Positions 57,529 to 64,000 of a stretch of 64,000 bases of DNA are shown here, piece by piece. The stretch spans positions 6,803,501 to 6,867,500 of the forward strand of contig CP073042.1 of assembly GCA_018114805.1 (NCBI GenBank), in the 5' to 3' direction. The position numbers and the translations under genes were made by a program. Each line of letters begins with the position of its first letter. The first letter of the stretch is position 1. The DNA comes from Candidatus Streptomyces philanthi. Its GTDB lineage: Bacteria; Actinomycetota; Actinomycetes; Streptomycetales; Streptomycetaceae. The notes under the pieces are model-generated. The model saw only the letters and a list, made by a program, of their open reading frames with translations. It searched no databases and was not told the DNA's origin.

Positions 57529-58477
57529 ATGACGATGCCAGCCGAGCGACCAGGCCGGGTGATCTGGCGGAACGGCACTTTCATGCCGTGGGACGACGCC
57601 GTGGTCCACGTCAACGCCGTGGGACACGCCTCGGTCTCCGCCGCCTTCGAGGGTGTGCATTCCTACTGGAGCCCAGACCAGGGCCAACTGCTCGGGTTCC
57701 GCTTCCGTGACCACATGCGGCGGCTGGTCGACTCGCTGCGGATGAGCCGGCTCCAGCCGGCCTTCGACGCGGACGAACTGACGTCCGCCGCGGCCGAACT
57801 GCTCTCCCGGGTGAGCGTCCCCGGACAAGACGTGTACGTCAGGCCCTGGGGCTTCGCGGGCGGGTTGCACCGCGAGCAGATGGTCCCGGCCGGCACCCCA
57901 GCCGAGGTGGTCATCGACAGCTGGGACTTCACCAGCAAGCTGGGCCGCGGCACCACCCTGCACCCTCGCGGTGAGTTCGTGGCCGCGAACCAACGCCAAC
58001 GCCTCGCCGGCCACCATGAAGGTCTTCTCCAACTACCACAACGGCCGCCTCGGCACCATCGACGCTCGCAGTCGCGGCGCCGACTGGCCGGTGTTCGTCA
58101 ACGGCAACGGAGAGTCACCGAGAGCTCGGGCGCCTGCCTGGCCATGGTCTCCGACGGCGTGCTGTCCACGCCCGACCTGGCGAGCGGCGTGCTGGACAGC
58201 ATCACGCGCCGCACCGTAGTGGCTGGCGGCCGAAGCCGGCGTGGAGACCCTGACCCGGCGGATCGAGCGTACCGAGCTGTACCTGGCGGACGAGGTCTTC
58301 CTGATGGGCACCGCGGCGGAGATCCTGCCCGCGGTGGAAATCGACGGCATTCCGGTGGGGGACGGCCACCGGGCGGGGCCGGTCACCCGACAGCTTGAGG
58401 AGCTCTACCACCAGGTGGTACGGGGTGCGGTCACTTCGTACGAGGAGTGGCTCACGCCCGTCAAGAACGGTGCCTGA
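57529..58477 (+). pseudogene. Fold-type IV aminotransferase (IlvE-like), three frameshifts
   Basis: ATG at 57529 after GAGAGTGGGG. First frame: VIWRNGTFMPWDDAVVHVNA, AAFEGVHSYWSPDQG and FRDHMRRLVDSLRMSRLQPA. Near 57985 the frame changes to KVFSNYHNGRLGTIDARSRG, which holds the PLP Lys. Near 58108 it returns to VTESSGACLAMVSDGVLSTP and DSITRRTVV. Near 58225 it changes again to RTELYLADEVFLMGTAAEIL, ending at 58475. Apart from the indels the protein of about 315 residues is complete. It would transfer amino groups between branched-chain or related amino acids and 2-oxo acids. Confidence 0.87.
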
Positions 58478-58610
58478 CCGGTCGTACCGGATGTTGGGCC
58501 CGTCCCTCCGTGCGGCGCTACCCGCCCCGCAGCCACGGGCCCCGGCCGCCGCCGCATGCGTCGACCGGTCGGGTGGCGAGCCTGATTCGCTCCCCGTACA
58601 GCTCCGGCTT

Positions 58611-58832
58611 TCAGCCCGAACAGGCGGGAATGCCCAGGCGCACCAGCAGGACGGGGTGGGCGCCACGCTCGTACAGCGCCCGCACGTCGCCGGCGAGCAT
58701 CTCCGCGCGCTCCTCGGGCGTCAGCCGGGTCCGGGCCAGCAGGCCGACGGTGCCGGTGCGCAACTCCCTGCAGAACTCCTGGTCATGGGAAGCCAGGTAG
58801 CAGATGTGGTTGATCTCGTAGACGGAACCTGC
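58611..58832 (-). pseudogene. LigA-like small subunit of an extradiol dioxygenase, start lost
   Basis: The minus strand reads SVYEINHICYLASHDQEFCR, RLTPEERAEMLAGDVRALYE and GAHPVLLVRLGIPACSG to the TGA at 58611. This is the LigA/protocatechuate-4,5-dioxygenase alpha-subunit family (about 75 residues here, at the short end). In its frame there is no ATG, GTG or TTG back to a TGA inside ligB; a GTG in another frame 10 codons upstream suggests a lost base near 58825. It directly follows the LigB-like gene and would be its partner. Confidence 0.7.
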
Positions 58833-58833
58833 C

Positions 58834-59653
58834 TCAGCTCCACGCGGCGAAGGCGTGCCCCTCGCCGGCCTGGTGGTCCATCACCGCATAGGAAAGCTCC
58901 CGGGAGATCTCGGCCATGGTGATCCACGGCAGGATCTCGCCGGCCACCGTCCCGGCATGGGCGATCCGCTCCGGGCTCGTCTCGCTGGCCAGCCGCTCCA
59001 CGCGCCCTGCGCGCAGGTGCGCGGCGGCCCGGGCGGCCCAGTCCGGGTCCGGCACCCCGTAGAGCCGGCCGGGGTCCATCCGAGGGCCGCCGACCTCCAG
59101 GGAGAAGCTGCCGCTGGCCACCACAGCCACCCGACGGGCCGGCAGGCCCTCCAGTGCGCGCCGGAATGGCGACGCCGAACCGGCGGCAGCGCTGCGCGGT
59201 CGGCAACGGTCCGACCATGCCGTTGATGTAGACAGGGACCACCGGAACCCGCTCCCAGTTGACGAAGTGCAGCGGTACGACGACGGAGTGGTCAACTGTG
59301 CAGCCCTGTGACAGCACAGGATCGAACTCCTGGCGTACCAACTGCCGGTGCAGATGTCGGCCGACCCGAGCGTCCACCGGTAGCTCCGCCGTGGCGACGC
59401 CCGGCACCTCGTCGTTGGGGCCGCTCACCACGTCGGCGGAGACGATGGCGAAGGTCGGCCAGGCGTCCAGGAAGAAGGTGTTGATGTGGTCGCAAGTCAG
59501 CACGACCACCATGTCCGGGTCCGCCTCAGACACCACCGACCGTACGGCCTCGTAGCGGGCGGCGATGTCCTGCCCGACCGCGGTGTCCTGACGGGCGAGC
59601 GAGGGGAAGACCGGCGTGTGCGGCACTCCCGCCGCGGCCACGATGCGCGCCAT
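58834..59653 (-). pseudogene. LigB-family class III extradiol dioxygenase, one frameshift
   Basis: ATG at 59653 after GGGGAGGAC. First frame: VAAAGVPHTPVFPSLARQDT (His ligands), VVVLTCDHINTFFLDAWPTF, CTVDHSVVVPLHFVNWERVP and VVPVYINGMV. Near 59170 the frame changes to RRVAVVASGSFSLEVGGPRM, WITMAEISRELSYAVMDHQA and the end HAFAAWS at 58834. The fold uses Fe(II) to cleave catechol-type rings next to the hydroxyls, as in LigAB and gallate dioxygenases. With LigA downstream it forms a two-subunit enzyme; the substrate is not evident. About 273 residues when repaired. Confidence 0.83.
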
Positions 59654-59669
59654 GAAGCGTCCTCCCCGT

Positions 59670-60731
59670 TCAGCCGGCCGATGCCGGCTGCGCCACCACC
59701 GCGTGGCGCCGACCAGTGCGGTACAAGTCGGCCAGCAACCGCAGCGTCTCCAACCCCTCCCGACCACTCGCGGTCATCGGGCTTCCGGTACGGACCGCCC
59801 GACAGAAGTCGGCCGCTTGCCGACGGTGCGAGATGCCGTAGTAGTCGATGCCCGATGGCTCCTCGCGGGTCGTCCGCGCCCGCTCCGCCTCCGCCTCCCG
59901 CAACAGCTCCGGACCGCCCTCCACGAAGTGGAGGGTGCCCGGGTGGTCCAGATCGAAGACCACGGTGCCCGCCGTGCCGACCACGGTGACGCGGGTGCGC
60001 CAGGGCACCACGCTCGCCACCGTCACGCCGTAAGTCACCAGGGCGCCGGAGGGCCCACTGAGTACCGCAGCGAGCGTGTCGTCGGTCTCCATCACCTCCC
60101 GCAGATGAGCGGTGCCGGCCATGGCGCCCACCACGCTCAGCCCGCCGCACAGCGAACGCACCACGTCCAGCGCGTGGTAGCCCTGGTTGACCAGGGCTGA
60201 TCCGCCTTCTCCCGACCAGGTACCACGCCAGTAGCTGTCCTGGTAGTACGTCGCGGTGCGCCCACACTGCAACACGGCGTGCACCGACACCAGCCGGCCG
60301 AACAGCCCGCTGTCGAGCCAGTCCTGAACCGTCCGTACCAACGGGTCGTACCGGTGCTGGGAGACCACGGAGAGCACCCGGCCGGCGCGCTCGCTCAGCT
60401 CGATCAGCTCGGTGCCCTCGGCCACGGTCATCGCCAGCGGCTTCTCCACCAGCACGTGCTTGCCCGCGCGCAACGCCGCCGCGGCCAACTCGGCGTGCTG
60501 CGCGTGGTCCACGGCCAGCGACACGCTGTCCACCTCGGCATCGGCGAGCACCTCGGCGACACTTGTGGTGACTGCTGGGACGCTGCAGGCCAGGGCCAGT
60601 GACCGGGCCTTGGCGGCGTCCCGGTCGCAGGCCCACCTGAGTGAGACGCCCGGCTGCGCCGCGAATGCGTCCACATGGTTGGGGGCCACTCGACCGCAGC
60701 CGATGATGGCGTGAATGAGAGGCGACGTCAT
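59670..60731 (-). CDS. Gfo/Idh/MocA-family NAD(P)-dependent oxidoreductase
   Basis: 353 residues from the ATG at 60731, with GAGGG and AAAGA upstream. The nucleotide-binding start is HAIIGCGRVAPNHVDAFAAQ, the family EKP motif lies in GKHVLVEKPLAMTVAEGTEL, and the second domain contains YYQDSYWRGTWSGEGGSALV and NQGYHALDVVRSLCGG with the catalytic His-Asp pattern. These enzymes oxidise or reduce sugars, inositols and amino-sugars. It lies 16 bp upstream of the LigB-like gene on the same strand and is divergent from the transketolase pair, suggesting a sugar-like or cyclitol-like substrate in the same pathway. Intact. Confidence 0.9.
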   Translation of the reverse strand: MTSPLIHAIIGCGRVAPNHVDAFAAQPGVSLRWACDRDAAKARSLALACSVPAVTTSVAEVLADAEVDSVSLAVDHAQHAELAAAALRAGKHVLVEKPLAMTVAEGTELIELSERAGRVLSVVSQHRYDPLVRTVQDWLDSGLFGRLVSVHAVLQCGRTATYYQDSYWRGTWSGEGGSALVNQGYHALDVVRSLCGGLSVVGAMAGTAHLREVMETDDTLAAVLSGPSGALVTYGVTVASVVPWRTRVTVVGTAGTVVFDLDHPGTLHFVEGGPELLREAEAERARTTREEPSGIDYYGISHRRQAADFCRAVRTGSPMTASGREGLETLRLLADLYRTGRRHAVVAQPASAG

Positions 60732-60954
60732 TTCTTTATCCCTCACTGCTCGGACGGGAATTCCGTGGCGGTAGGTCAGTCGCCTTTTGAAAGTATCGCA
60801 GCGCGGCGCGTCTTCCCACCGACGTACTTCTGAGTGCGTTTCGCCGCCGTTCGCGTACCCACCCACGAACTTCAAAGTACATACTTGTGGCCGCCGTTCG
60901 CGGAATTCCAGACTGATACCGCACTCAAGGTTGGGGCCTCTCTGAGGAGTCACG
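60732..60954. promoter_or_regulatory. Divergent promoter region of the right-hand locus
   Basis: 223 bp between the oxidoreductase and transketolase starts. It contains the palindrome AAGTA-CA-TACTT (60874-60885), further TACTT/AAGTA half-sites near 60800 and 60825, and a 13-bp direct repeat GCCGCCGTTCGCG (60842-60854, 60889-60901). A/T content is raised near both starts. HxlR-type regulators bind symmetrical sites rich in TACTT/AAGTA, so the HxlR protein at 56860 is the first candidate ligand. Confidence 0.55.
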
Positions 60955-61824
60955 GTGTCTTCGTCCGCCGAGCAGCCTTCCCGTCATTCACCGCCAGCGG
61001 AACACCGACCGGTCGGGCCGGCCGACGTCCTCGCGTTCGCTGACCGCGCCCGCCTGCGGGTGCTGCGGCTGGCGGCGACCAAGGCGCTCCACGTCGGCCC
61101 GGCGCTGTCCGTCATCGATCTGCTGGCCACACTCCGGCTGACGGTGCTGCGCGACCGCCCGGGCCGTCCCGACTGGCCGGACCGGGACCGCCTGCTGCTG
61201 AGCAAGGGCCATGGCGCCTACGGGCTGTACGCCGTCCTCGCCGAATCCGGCGTGCTTGCCGGCGACCTGCATCGGCTGCCGGGGCACCCAGCCGACGGAC
61301 TGCCCGGTGTCGAGGCCGCGACCGGGGCGCTGGGCCACGGCCTCTCCCTGGGCTGCGGCATGGCGCTGGGCACCCGGCTCGCCGGTCGGCCCGGCCGGAT
61401 CGTGGTCGTCACCGGTGACGGCGAGCTGGACGAGGGCACCAACTGGGAGGCCGCCCAGTTCGCGGCGCACCATCGACTGGCGAACCTGGTGGCCGTCGTG
61501 GACCGCAACGGCCTCCAGCAGGAGGGCTGGACCGAGGACGTGCTGCGACTCGAACCCCTGGCCGACAAGTGGCGGGCGTTCGGCTGGTCCGTGGCGGAGG
61601 CCGACGGCCACGACCCGGCCGCTGTGCGGTACGCCGTCACCGCCCTTCTCGACGGCCCCGGACCGGGGGTGCTGCTGGCGCACACCATCAAGGGCCGGGG
61701 GGTGTCTTTCATGGAGAACGACCCCGGATGGCACATGGGGCGGCTGACCGCCGAGCAACTGAGCACGGCGACAGCGGAGTTGGCCGCGCGCGCCACAGCC
61801 CGTCCGCAGGCGGTGAGGGCGTGA
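60955..61824 (+). CDS. Transketolase N-terminal (thiamine-diphosphate) subunit
   Basis: 289 residues from the GTG at 60955, behind GAGGAG. Substrate-side His in LLLSKGHGAYGLYAVL, then GALGHGLSLGCGMALG and the ThDP-binding motif VVTGDGELDEGTNWEAAQFA ... VVDRN. HTIKGRGVSFMENDPGWHMG closes the domain. Split transketolases occur in actinomycete biosynthetic clusters; the Rif15A/15B pair of rifamycin is the known parallel. They move a two-carbon ketol unit. The stop overlaps the next gene (GTGA), giving a coupled heterodimer. Intact. Confidence 0.92.
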   Translation: MSSSAEQPSRHSPPAEHRPVGPADVLAFADRARLRVLRLAATKALHVGPALSVIDLLATLRLTVLRDRPGRPDWPDRDRLLLSKGHGAYGLYAVLAESGVLAGDLHRLPGHPADGLPGVEAATGALGHGLSLGCGMALGTRLAGRPGRIVVVTGDGELDEGTNWEAAQFAAHHRLANLVAVVDRNGLQQEGWTEDVLRLEPLADKWRAFGWSVAEADGHDPAAVRYAVTALLDGPGPGVLLAHTIKGRGVSFMENDPGWHMGRLTAEQLSTATAELAARATARPQAVRA

Positions 61825-62792
61825 GCGCGCGCAGCGCGGCCGGTGCCCGACCGGCGTCGATGCGCGCGGCGTGCGCGCCCGTCATCGCGGCGGCGGTGCG
61901 CTCGCACCCTGACGTCATCACCGCCGGCGCCGACGGGCAGGCCCTCTTCGGCCCCGTCATCGGCGCCGACCCACGGCGGTACATCGAGACGGGCATCGCG
62001 GAGACCAACCTCGTGGCGATGGCGGCCGGGCTGGCCCGCACCGGCTGGCGTCCGGTGGTGGGCGCGATGGCCCCGTTCCTCATCCGGCGCGCCTACGAGC
62101 AGATCCGCCTCGACGTGTCGCTGCCCGGCCTGCCGGTGCTGCTGCTCGGCGTCGGTGGAGGGTTGAGCTACGGTCCGCTCGGCCCCACCCACCACGCGGT
62201 CGACGACATCGCCCTGATGTCAGCGCTGCCGCGGATGGACATCTACTGCCCGGCTGACGCGACCGACGCCGCGCACGTGCTGCGGGCCTGCCTGCCGCCG
62301 GGCCGGCCGACCTACATCCGGCTCACCGCACGCGAGGACCCTCCGGTCATCGATTCCGGACAACCGGGTGACGTGCACGCCGTCCGCACTCTGCGCGCCG
62401 GCAGGGACGCCCTGGTGTTGGCCACCGGGCGGTGCGTCGCCGAGGCTCTCGCGGCGGCGGAGCATCGCGCCGGCGCCGGCTTGGACGTCGCGGTGGCCGC
62501 CGTCACCTGCCTGCACCCCTTCCCGGCCGAGCGGGTGCGCGAGCTCGCCCGGGACTTCTCGCTCGTCGTCACTGCCGAGGAGGCTGCGGGCCCGGGCGGG
62601 CTCGGGGACCGGGTGGCCACCGCGGTGGGCGGCCCGCCGGCCCAGGTGACCCGACTGCGCGTGGACGACCGCTACCCGCCGGTGGGGACGCACGAGGAAC
62701 TGCTCGCCTTCTACGGCGTGGACCGGAGCGCGATCACGTCCGCCCTCACGCGGACCCTCATCCGGAAAGGTGATCATGAAGATCCTGTCTAG
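61821..62792 (+). CDS. Transketolase C-terminal (pyrimidine/transketolase-C) subunit
   Basis: About 323 residues from the GTG at 61821 overlapping the previous stop. The pyrimidine-binding domain is DVITAGADGQALFGPVIG, YIETGIAETNLVAMAAGLAR with the catalytic Glu, and GPLGPTHHAVDDIALMSALP. The C-terminal domain contains ALVLATGRCVAEALAAAEHR and VVTAEEAAGPGGLGDRVATA. It completes the active site with the N-terminal subunit. The downstream gene starts inside its last codons, so three genes are translated as one unit. Intact. Confidence 0.92.
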   Translation: MSARSAAGARPASMRAACAPVIAAAVRSHPDVITAGADGQALFGPVIGADPRRYIETGIAETNLVAMAAGLARTGWRPVVGAMAPFLIRRAYEQIRLDVSLPGLPVLLLGVGGGLSYGPLGPTHHAVDDIALMSALPRMDIYCPADATDAAHVLRACLPPGRPTYIRLTAREDPPVIDSGQPGDVHAVRTLRAGRDALVLATGRCVAEALAAAEHRAGAGLDVAVAAVTCLHPFPAERVRELARDFSLVVTAEEAAGPGGLGDRVATAVGGPPAQVTRLRVDDRYPPVGTHEELLAFYGVDRSAITSALTRTLIRKGDHEDPV

Positions 62793-64000
62793 CGCCCAGG
62801 CATGCGGGTTCGGACCGGTCTCCAAACTCGTGGCGGTCACCACCATGGTGGGCGGCGGCACGGTCGACTTCGTCGGCCAGGGGGTCGCCCTGGACTTCGT
62901 CCGGCGGCACGCCGACCGCTTCGGCCGCGTCACCGCCGGCGACACCGCGCACGGCACGGAGATCTCCCACCGACTGGACGACGTCGACTTGGTGCTCAGC
63001 GTCATGGACGCCGACCTGGTGTTCTGGGCGGTACGCCAGCAGCGCCGGGTGGTCTTCTTCGACAGCCTGCTGCACTTCTGGGCCACCCGGCTCACCTTCG
63101 CCGAACTCTCCCGGTGCGCCCGACTGGTGCGCCAGGCCGACACCGCCACTGCCTGGAGTGCCTACCAGTGCTTGGCCCCCCACGAACGCATCCTCGTCGC
63201 CCACCTGCTGGCCACCAGATCCTTCGTGCAGAACTTCCCCGGCGTGCGCGAGCGCATCTCCGAACTGTCCGCCGTCGGCGCCGATCACGTCCGACTGTGC
63301 GGACCCATCGTGGACACCGCCACCCTGCGCGCCCTGCGGACCGCGCCCCCGTGCGGCGGCGGTGCGGGGCTGCTGGTCAACCTCGGCGGCTTCAAGAACT
63401 TCTACCTCGACTACGAGTCGCGCAACGCCTACCTGGACCTGCTCCAGCGCTGGGTGGTCGACCTTGCCCGGGACATGCCCGCACTTGGGCACATCCTGGT
63501 GTGCTGCGGCGCGTTCGCCCAGCCGGAGACGATCCGGGTCGGCGACGTACGGGTGGAGTTCCGGTTCCTGCCGCACCGGGAGTTCCTGGACCAACTGGCC
63601 GCCACGTCGCTGTACGCGGTGCCGCCGAGCCTGACGTCGCTGCACGAGGCCGTCATCGTCTGCCGCATGCCCTTCCTGCTGCCCGAGCAGCACTACGGCC
63701 ACATCGTCAACCGGCGCATGGTCGCCGACACGGCCGTGGGGCGGCACGCCGCGAGCCTGCGCCAGTGCGGCCCGGAGTTCGAGGTCCCCGAGGACGACCT
63801 GGAGGGCACCCGCGAACTGAACCGGCTCACCCGCGAGCTGGTCGACGACGAGTCCCGCTACCAGCGGCTGCGCGCCCATCTGGGTGACCGGTTCGGTGCC
63901 TACCGGGCTTTGAACGCTGGCCAGCGCGACGATGCGATGGACGAACTGGCCGATCTGTTCGACGGGCCTCCACTGACCTCGCTGCTGGCGGACCTGGACA
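62776..64000 (+). CDS. GT-B-like glycosyltransferase candidate (3' end outside window)
   Basis: ATG at 62776 with GGAAAGG upstream, overlapping the transketolase end by 17 bp. It begins MKILSSAQACGFGPVSKLVA, a Gly-rich first strand-turn like that of GT-B glycosyltransferases, followed by VDFVGQGVALDFVRRHADRF. A second Rossmann-like half starts at GLLVNLGGFKNFYLDY and contains LGHILVCCGAFAQ and SLTSLHEAVIVCRMPFLLPE, the place where nucleotide-sugar binding and the conserved Glu are expected. 408 residues are visible without a stop. The family is not firmly identified; an unusual sugar or cyclitol transfer would suit the neighbours. Confidence 0.6.
   Translation, partial: MKILSSAQACGFGPVSKLVAVTTMVGGGTVDFVGQGVALDFVRRHADRFGRVTAGDTAHGTEISHRLDDVDLVLSVMDADLVFWAVRQQRRVVFFDSLLHFWATRLTFAELSRCARLVRQADTATAWSAYQCLAPHERILVAHLLATRSFVQNFPGVRERISELSAVGADHVRLCGPIVDTATLRALRTAPPCGGGAGLLVNLGGFKNFYLDYESRNAYLDLLQRWVVDLARDMPALGHILVCCGAFAQPETIRVGDVRVEFRFLPHREFLDQLAATSLYAVPPSLTSLHEAVIVCRMPFLLPEQHYGHIVNRRMVADTAVGRHAASLRQCGPEFEVPEDDLEGTRELNRLTRELVDDESRYQRLRAHLGDRFGAYRALNAGQRDDAMDELADLFDGPPLTSLLADLD

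Overview
This window looks like a piece of a Streptomyces or closely related actinomycete chromosome. GC is very high, most genes use GTG/ATG starts with GGAG-type ribosome sites, and the gene families are typical streptomycete ones: modular type I PKS, SARP, PucR, wapA-like RHS protein, isorenieratene-type crt cluster, TetR/LuxR/HxlR regulators. All assignments come from reading the sequence; no database was searched.

Layout. (1) 1-13.2 kb: two convergently docked modular PKS genes on the minus strand (loading + module 1, then the start of a KS-AT-KR module 2 that leaves the window), with a SARP activator upstream and a four-unit 11-bp repeat array between them that looks like its operator. 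(2) 13.2-15.5 kb: a gene-free stretch with strong inverted repeats. (3) 15.5-23.8 kb: decayed LamG and RHS/Hint polymorphic-toxin genes whose toxin tip is still open, a broken immunity gene, a terminator and an integrase fragment. (4) 24-33.4 kb: intact fatty-acid desaturase/ferredoxin-reductase pair with a divergent PucR regulator, thioredoxin-like, GlsB-like, PhzF-like and Mrr-like genes, plus frameshifted HpaB-type and VOC genes. (5) 33.9-42.8 kb: a carotenoid cluster in two converging arms (FAD oxidoreductase-crtY-[crtT scar]-crtU, and crtE-crtI-crtB-Rieske), nearly every gene damaged. (6) 43-56.5 kb: accessory region with HU protein, antiporter and several regulators intact, but broken SDR, two-component system, lipase, FabF and cupin genes and a Tn3 transposase scrap. 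(7) 56.9-64 kb: start of a second biosynthetic locus (HxlR regulator, fold-type IV aminotransferase, LigA/LigB-like extradiol dioxygenase, Gfo/Idh oxidoreductase, split transketolase, glycosyltransferase-like protein), running off the right edge.

The dominant theme is damage. About two dozen genes carry frameshifts, in-frame stops or internal deletions, while about 12 kb of PKS coding sequence carries none. That contrast argues for real, selectively tolerated gene decay rather than uniform sequencing error, though error cannot be excluded from one sequence. Many lesions are perfect or near-perfect 16-24 bp tandem duplications, a recurrent slippage-like signature. The most interesting positive signals are the SARP operator array, the 1.7-kb near-identical repeat shared by the two PKS modules, and the uncommon enzyme set at the right end.
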